A DNA stretch of 64,000 bases from Seriola aureovittata (lineage: Eukaryota > Chordata > Actinopteri > Carangiformes > Carangidae). Of the stretch, positions 27,171-39,125 are shown one piece after another. The stretch lies in NCBI RefSeq assembly GCF_021018895.1, contig NC_079374.1:6593212-6657211 (forward strand). Reading direction: 5' to 3'. Both the position numbers and the translations under genes were made by a program. Position 1 is the first letter of the stretch, and each line of letters opens with the position of its first letter. The notes beneath the pieces were generated by a model, which was given only the letters and a program-made list of their open reading frames with translations, made no database searches and was not told the DNA's origin.

Positions 27171-28140
27171 ACAAATCTTGGGCAAATTCTGTCTGTTGAC
27201 TCAAACTGCAAAACAGAACATTTTACCACTTACTGTAAAAGGAGTTTCTTGTCATTGTTTTAAGACGTTTACCTCTAAAACTTCTACTGTTGCAAATGCT
27301 GTTTTGTTTATCAGTGTGTCTTTTCAGATATAACATCCTTGTTACTCTGTATATTCCACAGAAGTCACCATCAGGACCATTCCTGCAGTACAAAGTAGTA
27401 CTGTACCAAAATCCTCTCACCTCTATGAGCAGCAAAACTGTCAGTCACATTAATCTCAGAACCTCAGCAGATAATCCAGAACTACTAAAAAGCACTTTTC
27501 TACAATTTGGATGAACTGACCCTTTAAAGAAGGTAAATGTTGGCACAAAATATGATCAGCTATAGGAAACTTCTGCAAGCCCATATATTGCATATCCTCT
27601 ACATCACTTTTGACCTTGAACACTCCATAATGTCAGTACAAATATGAGATAGACAACAACTTTAACCCTTAACCTTGTCCACCACATACCATATGTTATG
27701 TTCTGTTACATAACTGCAGTAACCGAACAACAACCGGTGTTCTGCTTCAGTAAGAGTGAATGGAGATACCGTTTAATTGGCCCAGTTCCCATAAACTCTA
27801 TAGTGCATGTTCTGTGTTAACAAGCTCCGAGTCTGATTTGAAGATGTGGCTTTAAAGTGCTGTTAAATAATCTTTCAACACACACACACACACACAAACA
27901 TATACAAACATGTTTTTATCCACGCTGTTGTTTTGTCAGTGTATGTGCTAACTGTTCATCCAGATCCAAAGCTTGAAACATACTGTACCCAGACTCGGAA
28001 ACAATGAACATAAGGAAGCCAGTAATTATCTGACAATTAATTGGGACATGTTTTGTATAAACAAACATGACGTATTTTTGCCTTGGGAGAAACACACATG
28101 TGCAGCAACGTGCTCTTCTTTGTCTCTCTCTCTCTCTCAC
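27171..28140. other. Non-coding DNA with short CA tract
   Basis: CA tract at 27879-27896. No gene or further repeat recognised. Confidence 0.45.
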
Positions 28141-28143
28141 ATT

Positions 28144-28145
<2 letters not shown>

Positions 28146-28231
<86 letters not shown>
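28146..28231 (+). repeat. (CA)n microsatellite
   Basis: About 43 CA units, the longest in the window, preceded by a short CT run. Confidence 0.97.
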
Positions 28232-28235
<4 letters not shown>

Positions 28236-28394
28236 CTGACAGTTGCAAGGCATACTCAACCACTTGACTGTTGCAGCTTAAAAGGTCAAAAAATGGCTCA
28301 ACACTTAAAGCTCATGAAATACTAAGTGTAAAATACCATAAAGAAAACTGAACTGGATAATCATCAGAGGGGAAAAGTCAATAAAAACAAATGC

Positions 28395-28647
28395 AAATTA
28401 AAAAATTACTCAATTAACGATCAGTTGACAGACTAACAAACTAGTCCAAATTTTGATAATTGATTAATCATTCAACTCATTCATCAAGCCAAAATGCGAA
28501 ACAATCTCTGGCTCTGGTTTATCAAATGTGAGGATTTGCTGCTGCTTCTTTATCTTAACCTCTGTAAGTTCACCACAATAACAGCAATTACTCATTAATT
28601 AAAAAGTGATGAATCATTAAAGAAAATAATCATTAGTTGCAGCCCTA
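28395..28647 (-). mobile_element. hAT-like non-autonomous element, one end intact
   Basis: Ends in the plus-strand sequence ATTAGTTGCAGCCCTA, the complement of the TAGGGCTGCAACTAA terminus I recall from abundant fish hAT-type elements. The interior has GATTAATCATTCAACTC-type sequence of the same family. Non-coding. Confidence 0.55.
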
Positions 28648-30880
28648 CCACATTCCTCGTCAGGATGGGAGTATGTCTACAGCGTTAACAAGACGTATGT
28701 CTGTGATGGCTAAAATGGAATGAACATTAAAATGTTTAAATGCTTTAAAGGCTTAGAATAATATTTAAGTTGAATATACCAGCCTTGATGATATAACATA
28801 CTGTATATTATAGAGGTTTATAAAGCAGTAAGAGAGCTGCTGAATCAAACTCTTTAGAGGCTGCCTTTGTTTACATGGTAATTTCAGTAAGTTTGGTTTA
28901 AATGTTAATGGTGTAATAAGATGTCAGACTGGACATAACTTGGTTGGTGGTCAGAAGAGGTTGAACCCATCTGAGCACATATCCATAAACACAGAAATTC
29001 ACAGAACACTGGTCTGTGTGGCGGCTGGATCATGTCTTCCATCATTATAGGGCCATAATATCAGCATTGAACCATACAAGAACAATATGTGACTTTAAAA
29101 GAGAACTCCTCCAATTTAGTATTGTACTCTTATAACATTGTTAGACTCACAATGGGCTTTGCAAACAGACCGATATATAAAACTGGTGGAATTCCCCTTT
29201 GATCTAAACAGTCAATTGGTATTTTCTTCTATGTGCAGGTGCAACATCTATATTTTATAATATAGATGTTTTATTTGCGATTTTCGTACAAATTATAATT
29301 TTGTACCTACTTTTTATGTTTTATAACAACATAATTGTTATGAAGTTCATAATTTTTTTGTACACACAGGTTAACGTCAAAATTGTACATATGACTGTTT
29401 CAGTAAACCCAGTTAAGGAATATTTGATACTTAAATAGTAATGGCTTCTTACACACATGTACCCTTCTCGCTGTAGAAGGCGCTGACCACAAAGCCCCCC
29501 TCCTTTTTTCACCATGAGGCCAGGTTTCCTTATCCAACAACGTTGGCTTTCCCCTCAGGAAATGTTGGAGGTGATGAGGGTCAAGACAGTTTCATCCCAA
29601 AACAAACAAGCTCGCCTGACAACTCTGACCTCACTCCCATGACTCTTGTATAACTGCTGCTTCATTAATTAGCATCAATTTCGTAACAGCTCACTTTTGG
29701 CTCATAAAGTGGTGATCAAGCAGGGATCTCTGGAGGAGGGCGAAGGCAGGAAAAGGAAACTTTGGTTTCATATAACTCCATAAAACCAAACAATATGGAT
29801 ATGAAGATTTATACATCTTGATTTTCTCATTTCAAAATCAACATTTTGGAACAGATTATTTTCCACAGTAACACTCCCCCACTTCATCTTCCTCTTATCT
29901 TTTTTGTTCTTGCACTCTGTCTGTTTGGCTTGTAAAAAAAACATCTGTTCACAGTAACCAACATCTACAAAGACCAAATATCTTCCCCTCGAGCGAGATC
30001 TCCACTGCTTGTTGTTTTTGTTTTCACAGACTCCCCCAGCTTCATCGGCACGTTTGATTCATTTGGAAGCGGCAGTGTGTCAGGTCTGATCAAGTCAAGT
30101 AAATTTTTACTGTCAAATGTGTCCATACATACATAAACATTGGGATGAAATTTGCAGTAATCCCTTCAATGGTGCAACAATAACAAAAACACTGGATAGG
30201 GACAGAGTACAAAGGACTACATTAATTGCAAAACAAATACAGAAGAGAGCTGCAGTATGCAATAACAATACAGTGAATACAACACTGCAGTGCAGATAAA
30301 TAAAACTGATAATTTGGCAAAGACAACACAGTATGTGGCGCAGTATGTCTCAAGTGTTGTAGGAATAGAACTGAGTGTATGTGGGTGTATCATGTTGTGA
30401 CAAAACTGTATTATGAAAACACATTATTATTAATCTCCCCATTGGAGACAACAATCTGGTTCTCACAAGGCAAAACATTAAGTTTAACATCACACACATG
30501 CGCACATGTAGACACAGACACACAGACAGACAGAAGTTGCTGCAGGCTGAGTGTGCTGCATACAGTACATGATGTCTTCATTAAAACCATTCCACATGCA
30601 CAAGCATGTATCAGCTCATCCACTATCATAACTGTTATTGTTATCCGCTGCATCTTTCAATTTTTTCTTCTATCTATCAAGAATTTCATCAGTAATCTTA
30701 TACATTCAAATCAAAAACATGCACTGCACTGTTTCCTTCACTTGTAATTGGCTTGTACTTGATGCCATGTGTTTGGATGCATGCTGTATTGTTTTGTGTT
30801 CTTGCTATTCCCCTCCCTTAATTGTGAACATTGGAGAGGGGACATTATGTATTGAGGAGGATCAGGGCCATGATTAGGAT
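28648..30880. other. Non-coding DNA, no gene recognised
   Basis: AT-rich. A palindromic AT stretch at 29247-29275 (TATATTTTATAATATAGATG) and an enhancer-like patch at 29640-29735 (TTCATTAATTAGCATCAATT). Sequence at 30090-30300 has TCAAGTCAAGTAAATTTTTA, recalled from fish repeats. Confidence 0.45.
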
Positions 30881-30889
30881 TCCACCTCC

Positions 30890-31093
30890 AGTAGCTTCAA
30901 CAGTAACATGCTGCTTACACACTGATGCCCTGTATTAATAACCTAGTGATGTGATATCAAATAAATTATCAGTCAGAGGGACTAAACCTGTGCTTTTACT
31001 TTAATTCTTTGACTACATTTTGCTGCCAACACTTATGTAATTTTACTTTTTGCATGCAGGACTTTTACTTGTAATGTAAATGGAGTATTTTAC

Positions 31094-31153
<60 letters not shown>

Positions 31154-31300
31154 GATATACTTTATCTATCCCCTAGAGGAAATTCATGTGTCCATAGCTC
31201 ATGATGATAATAGTAAAAAAACAGTTAATAATAAATAAACAATAATAATTAAATTACAATAGTGCAATGGTACTTTTACTCCAATAAAGGACCATTATAT
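30890..31300 (+). mobile_element. CAGTGGTGG-family element, partial copy split by a retroposon
   Basis: CATGCTGCTTACACACTGATG, GTCAGAGGGACTAAACC and GCAGGACTTTTACTTGTAAT (30905-31095) and GGTACTTTTACTCCAATAAA (31269-31288) belong in order to the same family as 8332-8793. The two parts are separated by the retroposon tail at 31096-31260. Confidence 0.5.
31096..31260 (-). mobile_element. Retroposon 3' end on minus strand with (TATC)n tail
   Basis: The GATA array (31096-31153) is the complement of a (TATC)n tail. It is preceded, on the minus strand, by CCTAGGGG-type sequence and a GATAAAGTATATC tail that matches the 3' end of common fish LINE/SINE elements. It interrupts the element described at 30890-31300. 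Confidence 0.6.
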
Positions 31301-31990
31301 TTCAGTGCACAGTGTGCACAGTACAAGTGCAGTGGTGGGCAGAAAAATTGTGAGAAGCAGCAGTGTTTATAACATCATGTTGTCAATTTGTGGCCAGGCC
31401 TGGATTAAGAATGCACACACAGATAAACTGCAATCCAGGTTTTGAATTATAGTTTTACGGAGTAGGCTACTATCTGTTGGAAACACCTGTAGCTTATACA
31501 GGATTTACAGCCTATGATCACAACCTGAAGGACAATATCAGCACCTGTAGATATATACCATCATACAGGACTTACACCACATGACTGCAACAATACTTTC
31601 CTGGGCAAGCAGTAACAATATCAACACATTAGCCTAGCCGAATAGCATAGACAAGCATAAACTGCCACACATCCACCAATACAGATTCAGATTCTTCCAA
31701 CACACACAGAGACAGAGAGAGAAAGAGAGAGAGATCATACTGCTCTACACACCTGTATCATACAGGATTTCCACTATAATCACACATCCTGGCATAGAGA
31801 CGCCAAGACACAATAGGTAATTGTTTTCCAAAAGCAACCAATGTCAACTTCCCCGTGTATAAACACATCTGGGAGACAAGAGGCTGTACCTTAAATTAGG
31901 ACAGTCCATATTGTGTGAATAATAACATTAGTCAATGCCTACCTCACAAGAGGGTCTTCTTTCTGGCCTTTCTCCTCGAAAACCCCTCCA
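31301..31990. other. Non-coding DNA
   Basis: A short GA-rich tract at 31708-31734. No gene or repeat family assigned. Confidence 0.45.
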
Positions 31991-31992
31991 CA

Positions 31993-32042
31993 TCATTGTC
32001 CAGGACTTTTGACTCTTTGCCAGAACTGATAAAGAGTTAGAG

Positions 32043-32080
<38 letters not shown>

Positions 32081-32379
32081 GACTCATCCTTGTTTTCTGT
32101 TCTTGAGTGCTTCCGTTCGCAGTTTTCCACCGCCAGCATGGTGTCCAACATGTTTGATGGCGACTTGTCTTGATCCCACATGAACCACCTGAACTGTATA
32201 AGCTCCATAGCAACGGAAGACACGTTAGCATCGTCCTCTCCAGGCTTGTTGCTAATGCTAGCAAGCCCACCAAAAAGTCGAGATAGACGGACTGTTTGTA
32301 GGAATTTCAGTTTCTCTGATATCCCTTTTCGTTGTTTGCTTTCCTCTTTCTCTGATGTTTTAACAAGTATCTTTGTCAC
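31993..32379 (-). CDS. Unidentified ORF, 128 codons, with poly-Thr tract
   Basis: ATG-initiated minus-strand ORF. The first 100 residues are of normal complexity: Lys/Glu-rich start (KTSEKEESKQRKG), then SRLFGGLASISNKPGEDDAN and FRWFMWDQDKSPSNMLDTML. A (TTG)n array (32042-32081) then encodes about a dozen threonines, and it ends LYQFWQRVKSPGQ. I recognise no family. It may be the first exon of a transposon-derived gene, or chance. No acceptor-supported partner exon was found. Confidence 0.25.
32042..32081 (+). repeat. (TTG)n microsatellite
   Basis: Thirteen perfect trinucleotide units. Confidence 0.97.
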
Positions 32380-32699
32380 CCGTCGGTTGGTTTTACCGCT
32401 AAACTCCCATGGTCACCATCTGACCTCTGACCCGACCTAACTCGTTATCATCATGCTACAGACACGGTCAGCATACCAATCATAATATTTAAATTTTTTT
32501 AATTTTATTTACAAAAAAAGTAACACTGCAGTTATTGGTTTATATTTCAACACAGACATTCAATTAATTTATTTGATTTGAAAAAAAAAAAAAAGAAGCA
32601 AAGCCCGGAAGATGCCACAGTTGGTGGGGGTTTGGATGCCCCCTAGAGGTCGGAGGCCGCCGTGCACCCGGCCAATCGCATAATCCATGCGTGATTGTG

Positions 32700-33060
32700 G
32701 CAATTTAATAATAATAATTTTTAATAAGAAGAATAAGAAGAAGAAGAATAAACAAGGTGCTTTACACAAAGAAAAATGGGAATTAAAAAAAAACAAACAA
32801 CATCATAAAACAGAAGAAAGTTACACGAAAATATAGATTGTGCGTATCATGGAAAAATAAAACACAACAACATAAGCCTATCAAACATACAAAAAGCTTT
32901 CTGATAAAAGAATGTTTTAATAAGAGTTTTAAAAGATACTAGTGATGTAGCCTGTTTGATCTTGATTGGTGGACTGTTCCACAGTGTTCCACAGTGAGCT
33001 AGTGGCATGTTGCACCCCCGGGCATATGTACTGTAGCTGACCGAAAGGGGATATGCTATT
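32700..33060 (+). repeat. Interspersed repeat, family unnamed
   Basis: CAAGGTGCTTTACACAAAG, AAGCTTTCTGATAAAAGAATG, TAAGAGTTTTAAAAGATACT and GACTGTTCCACAGTGTTCCA in this order are recalled from an abundant fish interspersed repeat. Non-coding; includes an 11-bp tandem duplication at 32980-33000. Confidence 0.5.
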
Positions 33061-33691
33061 GACCCAAATTACTTTACAGATAAGCCTATATGGTTTATAA
33101 GAGTAATATTAATTACCTACAAATTATTCTCTATGGGAACAAATAATTGCTGTCACTGGATCTGGTTCCAAGATAGTCACAATTTTAACCTTGTGTCAAA
33201 TATATTCTGGTTTGCACGCACACCCTCTGCACAAAAACATTTACACACAACCTAATCTCTTGCACCTGTTTTGTTGATAAGGTTGTGCTCACACCTGAGT
33301 GTGTTTGCTTTGCATGTACTCCTTTTCTCTGTCATCACTGCTGCACAGGCAGACACACACACACCTCTTCTATTCTGCTGTCCTGAATCTTCATCCCTTC
33401 ATTCATTCCCTACCTGCCTCTGAGTCTTCCCCTTATCCACCTTTTTGTCATTTCTCTCTTCCAGATGCATGTCTTCTTGCACCTTTACACGGGTCTGACT
33501 GTTGTTGGCAACATAATAATAGACTAGAACAGTGATTACATTCATCTGTCTGCAAACATGGCTGCTTCACATGCTTGTTCTTACTGTAACACACATCCAA
33601 AAGGGTTGATTTGGTCAGATTTGACACAGAGGCTGGTGGGCGGGAAGTGAAGCATTTTTGCCTCCTCGTTTAAGTGACACATTTGAAGGTA

Positions 33692-33853
33692 ATTACGGGG
33701 ATATATTTCATAGTTTGACCTTAATTCTATGGTAAACTGCGAGCCTACAGTTCATGTTTTAACGTAAATTTTGTGGGTAATTATGGGTATACATTTCACA
33801 GTTTAACCTAAATGCTGCAGTTAATTACAGGGATACATTTCATAATTTGTGTT
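33692..33853 (+). repeat. Diverged local repeats of AATTAYGGGxATAYATTTCA
   Basis: Copies begin at 33692, 33779 and 33823, each AATTA(C/T)(G/A)GGgATA(C/T)ATTTCA, the first two continuing into AGTTT(A/G)ACCTWAAT. A decayed local array. Confidence 0.7.
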
Positions 33854-35140
33854 AACAAGCAGAAAAATCCCACAATCCCTCACAAAACCTCCTGGGCATA
33901 CGTGTTACAACTATTACAATAGGGAGAAAATGCCACAACTGTTTTGCTGTAAAGCCCTGGAGGAAAGAAGTAGTTGCATTGAGCCTTTCTCACTTGATAA
34001 GTGAGAAAAATGTCAAGGGGAAAAAGTAATATTATGACCCTAAAGCACTGACAATATGTCAGATTCTGGTTTGAGCAGCAGAAATGTCCACAAAGTGACT
34101 TTTCTACCTCACACAGACGGGTTTCAGATTCATTTATTGTTCATTGATGATGACTTATAGAATGAAGTGTAATTTTCTCTTGATACTAGTGCAGTGTTTT
34201 TTTTTCCTTTTACCCAACTAGATTTTAAATCTACAAATATGATTGTCAGAAAGGTTTTACAACAATCCACTTTTCAGACTTGTTTCTTGACAGGTTGATC
34301 CTGAAAGAGATGAGCCTTACTAAGATACTTAAATCTTGACCAGTTACCTTCATACATGTTTGATAACCTAATGCAAATGGTGATTGTCAGGATTATTTAC
34401 CTTGGATAGGAAAATATAAGATTTAATCAAACTAAAATAAAACAGTATAAGTATACTACTCTTAATATTTTTTTAACCTTGTTTTTCCAGTTTACTTTCT
34501 CTTCGTATATTTTCCCAGCCAGTCTGGGGAATTGGAGCGCTCAAAGGGCTGCTTCTATAACCTCTTGGACCACTGTTTCTAAATTATGGGAAGAGGATTC
34601 CCAGAGGCCCCTGAGAGCACTTCAGGAGGAGTTTCAATTTCAATTTAACAACTAATTAATACATGTAAAACAGTGCATGGCTGTAGAAGAGCTCTCATTC
34701 CCTCAACTTTACAGATGGAGGCTAAGTCAATTCTGTACATGATCTAAAAGTTGGTATATTTTGAGGGGATCTACCTGGCCGAGATATTGGCAAGAACACA
34801 TTTGGGAATCGTTGCTATATAGGCTCCACATTACCATTAAAGGGTACAGTATAAATGCCTGCATTTGGCAACTCAGTGGCCCAGTCCCCTGGTAACAGAT
34901 GGACTTTAGCGTGTTGACTGCTCAGCCAGGAGAGCTTTTTAACTGTCATCTCCAATGCACTACACTGTCATGTGCAGGCAACCAGGAATTACTCTGCACT
35001 AGCCCAACCAGGAAACCCAAGCCACATTGAGACAGCCTCTAAGTTTGAATAGAGTGCATGAAGCTTCTTTATTTACCTGGAAATCACACCAGTATTGCTG
35101 TGGCTGGAATGTGTGTCAATTAGTTTGTATTAGTTTGATT
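33854..35140. other. Non-coding DNA, no gene recognised
   Basis: AT-rich; a degraded retroelement-like stretch around 34480-34920 is possible but has multiple stops in all frames. Confidence 0.4.
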
Positions 35141-35144
35141 AAAC

Positions 35145-35990
35145 AAAACTTTATTTAGGAATGTGCACCAAGTGAACAAACACAAGACGAATGTTTGGTT
35201 TTTGCACAGGGCTCATCTGCAGGACCACAAAATCAGCAAATAGTGCAGGACCCAGTTCAGGAAATGATTGAGTCTGCAGTGGTGCAAATTCCCCAACACA
35301 CTGAAACAGGTCATGTCCCCGAAACTTTCTGTGTGGAGCAGTGCACACTTTGTCCGGTTGGTAATCCAGCTTTGCTGCAGTCCTCCACGAGAAGCAACGT
35401 ACAGAGCAACTTTCAAACTGCTTTTCACACCTGTGGGGGCTTGATCTTCAAAGGAAAGATTCCTGTAGTTGTGGCCACTGTCTGGACGGCTAGGAGGAGG
35501 GTGAAGATAGATTTCAACATTAAGGTGATGAGGGAGAAGCATACAGTTGTAGTTGAGGTGTTGTGCAGTTTTTTTGTGCTGTTTTCAACTTTCTAACCTT
35601 TCCTCATTTAATCAGAGAAGTACAGGAAAAACTATATTATAAAAAGGCTTTTGCTGCGCCAGAATCCTGCTGCTCGGACGAACATCCAGCCCACTTTGCT
35701 CAAAAGCATCAGAGTGCTCCGTCCAAGTCTCTGTCCAAGCAGAACGATGAAAGACTACGTGGAGCTGTGGCACATCCTTCTCCGATGAGCTCATCCAAAC
35801 ACAGACAAATCTCATTCAGCAACCACAGAGGGACGGGGATGACAGAGGGAGAGAGTGTAGGAGGAGGAGGACGGAGAGAAAGGTTGTTTTTGGATAATTG
35901 GGTCAGAGCATCTGCTGAATGCGAAGGAGGGGGTTGGAAAATGGCAACAGGTCCTGGATACTCAGCACCTGTGTGCGTTTCTTGGCCATG
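35145..35990 (-). pseudogene. Unidentified ORF-dense segment, possible decayed gene or transposon on the minus strand
   Basis: Minus strand: an ATG at about 35990 (start MAKKRTQVLSIQDLL) with a CAG|GTGCTG donor-like site, an open stretch at 35815-35612, then two overlapping open frames (35542-35213 and about 35465-35151). The second stops just upstream of an AATAAA signal at about 35150. The plus strand is also open (35195-35596 and 35563-35994). Frames are mutually exclusive, so at most one is real. No family recognised. Confidence 0.25.
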
Positions 35991-35994
35991 CTGA

Positions 35995-36660
35995 TGTCCG
36001 GTGGTGAGCAGAGATTTTGGTTGTGTATAAAGAATTTTGCGAAGCAGCCAACCACAGCTAATTAGTCATGGAGAGAAATTACAACCAGACACATTATACC
36101 ACATTGTAATGCAATGTCGGATCCAACACCTGCAGGGAAATTCTTGTTTTGCTCTGCTCCCACTGCCAGATGGACATCAGATATGAGACAACACACTCAC
36201 TAATGCCAACATTTGTCTTCAATGTGTTGTCAAAAAATGAATTACCAATTATTCATTCGGCTACTTTCCTAAAACTGCAATGACACTGAGACTGATATCC
36301 CGTTCAGGTGGTGACTCACATTCGCATTTTACAATACAGGCTGTAATTTACAGTGTAATTTTGTCGTGTGAATCAGGTTCAATAAAACCCTGACTGGTTC
36401 CTACTGGCCCATAAGTATACTGTGGAAGAAAACAAAGGAGAAGAGAAGATAAATTATGCCAGAGGTATTTTTGTAAATACTGAGCAGCTGACAGTTTACA
36501 GTCCTGGGAAGCAAAACTAAATTGTTAAAAACCTTGTACTTACGATGTATTTAAGAGTAAAAAAGTGGAAAACAGCTATACATCATATTACAGCTCTTAT
36601 ACCTTACTGTTACCCTAGAATTAAAAGAACTGACATTAAAGATTGGCTATGTTCGATCGA
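35995..36660. other. Non-coding DNA
   Basis: Nothing recognised apart from AT-rich sequence. Confidence 0.45.
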
Positions 36661-36663
36661 CCT

Positions 36664-36748
36664 ACAGTGGGGTCCAAAAGTCTGAGACCACCTCTCCATC
36701 CATTCACTCGACTGGAAAAGTGGTCTCAGACTTTTATGACCCCACTGT
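36664..36748. mobile_element. Miniature hairpin element with CAGTGGGG termini
   Basis: Arms 36664-36691 and 36720-36748 are near-perfect inverted repeats (ACAGTGGGGTCC...CTGAGACCAC) with a 28-bp loop. The left end is preceded by TA. CAGTG-type termini next to TA fit a Tc1/mariner-related MITE. Confidence 0.75.
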
Positions 36749-37360
36749 TCATCTATATGTTCTATTATTACATGACTTTATTATAGTTTTTCCTCCTCAG
36801 TTGACAATAGAAACTTTTCATAAACGTGCACTCGACAGAGGTGTGTTTGTTTTCTACTCCTGTACTCGTTATGAGCTGCTGCAGAACTGGATGAACACGT
36901 CTGCTGGAGTAAAATTTTATACATAGACTAATTTCTCACCTTGTCATTATTACAAATCATATGATGAAGTAGAGCACGTAAATAAATAAATGACCGTGAA
37001 TCCCTGGAGTGTGGGTGTAACGCCGTTCTTTTATATTGTACTGTTCTGTATTTTTCTCCAGAACCACAATAATGTTTGTTAATGTGTGAAACATATAAGT
37101 TACATTTCACAGTAAGAATGAGGTATGTGAGCTGTAATATCTGTAATATCATTCTTTTCTTCACTTTTTACTCTTTAATTAGATAGTGAACAAGGTCGTT
37201 AACATCTTCTTTTTGTTTGTTTCCCAGTACTGTGCCTTGCATGTACCCTGTCTTTACAGTAGTATGTAAGTCTGAGCACAATTTACTCTTTTGTTCTCCA
37301 TATTCTTGTTTCCTTCCACATTGAAATACCTGTAGGAAGCAGTAAGTTATTTACTGGTAC

Positions 37361-37762
37361 CTGTCACGAATTAAGGCTGAATTCAAACGGCTGCTACAGA
37401 CAAGCAGGTAAGAGCAAACACAAGCGGGGAGAAATCCAGGAGGTGGCAAGCAAGGAGAACAGGCGTAAGTTAGGCGGGTAAACAAGCGTTCAAACAGGCA
37501 GGGCAGGTAGAGGTAGATTCAAAAGGCAAAAGAGCTAGAAGTGTGGCACATCGCCAAACTGTGGATAGCACAACGATCCGACTGATTGTCAAGTGCAGGG
37601 TTCATGTAGTGAAGGGCTGATCAGTTGAAGACAGACAGGTGTGCTGATTCCTGATGATGAGCAGGTGTGCAGAGAGACACACCTCACCCATACGAAAAGG
37701 CTGAAAATCACAGAAACACACTCACACCACGGGCAGGTGTGACGGAGGAGGGGCCGTGACAG
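37361..37762. mobile_element. ~400-bp element with CTGTCACG...CGTGACAG ends
   Basis: Short perfect terminal inverted repeats (CTGTCACG / CGTGACAG), with TA close to both outer ends. The interior is rich in AGCAGG/CAGGTGTG words and non-coding. Resembles a class of non-autonomous fish elements. Confidence 0.5.
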
Positions 37763-38297
37763 TATCTGATTTATGCAAACGAAATTACAGTGCAAATCGC
37801 AGGCTGTGTTACAAAGGCCACAGTCATGCTCAGTCACGTAGCTGTCGGCAGGCTATCGTGTAATAACAGGAAAACAAACAGTAACACATTTCACTACTGT
37901 GGTAAAAAGGAATATGACAGTACATGTTATGCACTTTACTCCCATCAGTGATAACAGCAGAGAAAAACACATCCTACAGCCGATTTAGTGTTTCCACCTC
38001 AGCTGAATCCACACAGGCGTGGACGGATATGGATATTTCGCTCAGGAAGCTGGTTGATTTGAACTTTTATGCTTTGAGGTAACAGGACTAATCACCGAGA
38101 TCCGGCTACCAGTGGAGGATGATGTAGGTTATTTTCCTTCTTGATAATCTTACTATGATGAGAAAACAGTCCACAACAATCCATCTTCCTTAAAGTGAAA
38201 TCGAACCCAAGAAAATCTGCCAAGGGAAACACATTTTTAAGAAAAACAGTTTTGTCTGCCAGTTGACCATGCCAGACAGCCACCCATAGATCTGGCT

Positions 38298-39125
38298 GTG
38301 TATTCTGTGCAACTCTGGTATTTAGTTTTCTTGTCTGATTCTTATATTATTTCAAGAGTAAAAATCAAACAAATAAAGATGTTAATTAGCACGGCAGGGA
38401 CTGATCTGCTCACTGTTCCCTCATTAAAAACCAAACATGGGGAAGCTGCTTTTAGCTGCTCTGCTGCACAGATAGTCAAGATGTTTCTTTAAAAGCCTAA
38501 AATAGCAACCTGCTGATGGCACTATGGACAATCTGGTGTTCACCAAAGTCAATAGGATTTATCCTCTGGGCACCATGAATGTCTGTACCACATTTAATGG
38601 AAATCCATCTGGTAGTTGTTGAGATATTTCAGTGTGGACCAAAGTGACGCACCTCCCACTTGACGCCTCTGACATGGCCAGAAACATCTACAGGATCTGA
38701 GACTTGCTCCAAAAGTCAAAGTTGTCTAAACCAGTAGAAATGTATTTTACATTATTATGGGGATCCAAAAATTTTCCAAAGACAGCCCATATGTCAAGCT
38801 GAATTTGGGGAAATGGGTGTAAAATATTACACAAGACATCTAGAATATGCAGCCATAAAAAAAAACTTCATTCAGCGTAAACGTGGCTTCAATAAAGAGC
38901 TGGAACAAGTTGAGAGAGACTATGATACTGAATATTTTCATTTTTTTAAACTATGATATTTTCTTGACTTTCCTCTATTTTTTGTCTTATTGTCTGCCAT
39001 TTTACCAGCTTCAACTCATTTGTTTGCTCTATTGTTGCCTCCTTACTGTCTTAGCTAAGGCAGTTTAAATTGCCCTGCCTCATACGCAGGCTTTTATAGA
39101 AACAAACTTATTTTGCCTTGCTTCC
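38298..39125 (+). mobile_element. LINE fragment (CR1/L2/Rex1-type ORF2 C-terminus), interrupted
   Basis: Frame LLTVPSLKTKHGEAAFSCSA (38397-38465) is the conserved tail of ORF2 of these LINEs. After an insertion it resumes as SWNKLRETM (about 38897), equivalent to the LWNKLPE motif that normally follows at once. The 3' end (about 39065-39125) has TTTAAATTGCC...AAACTTATTTTGCCTTG, the usual tail. Confidence 0.65.
38472..38896 (+). mobile_element. Insertion within the LINE fragment
   Basis: About 425 bp between the two halves of the LINE frame. Part of it (38560-38660: GGGCACCATGAATGTCTG, TTGTTGAGATATTTCAGTGT) is recalled from a very abundant percomorph repeat. Target-site duplication not clear. 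Confidence 0.5.

Noticed and set aside
26963..27333. ORFs resembling multi-pass membrane proteins (LSVVILCL-type repeats)
   Set aside because: They translate a minisatellite of TTTGTCTCTTTGTGGTCAT units; hydrophobicity is a by-product of T-richness.
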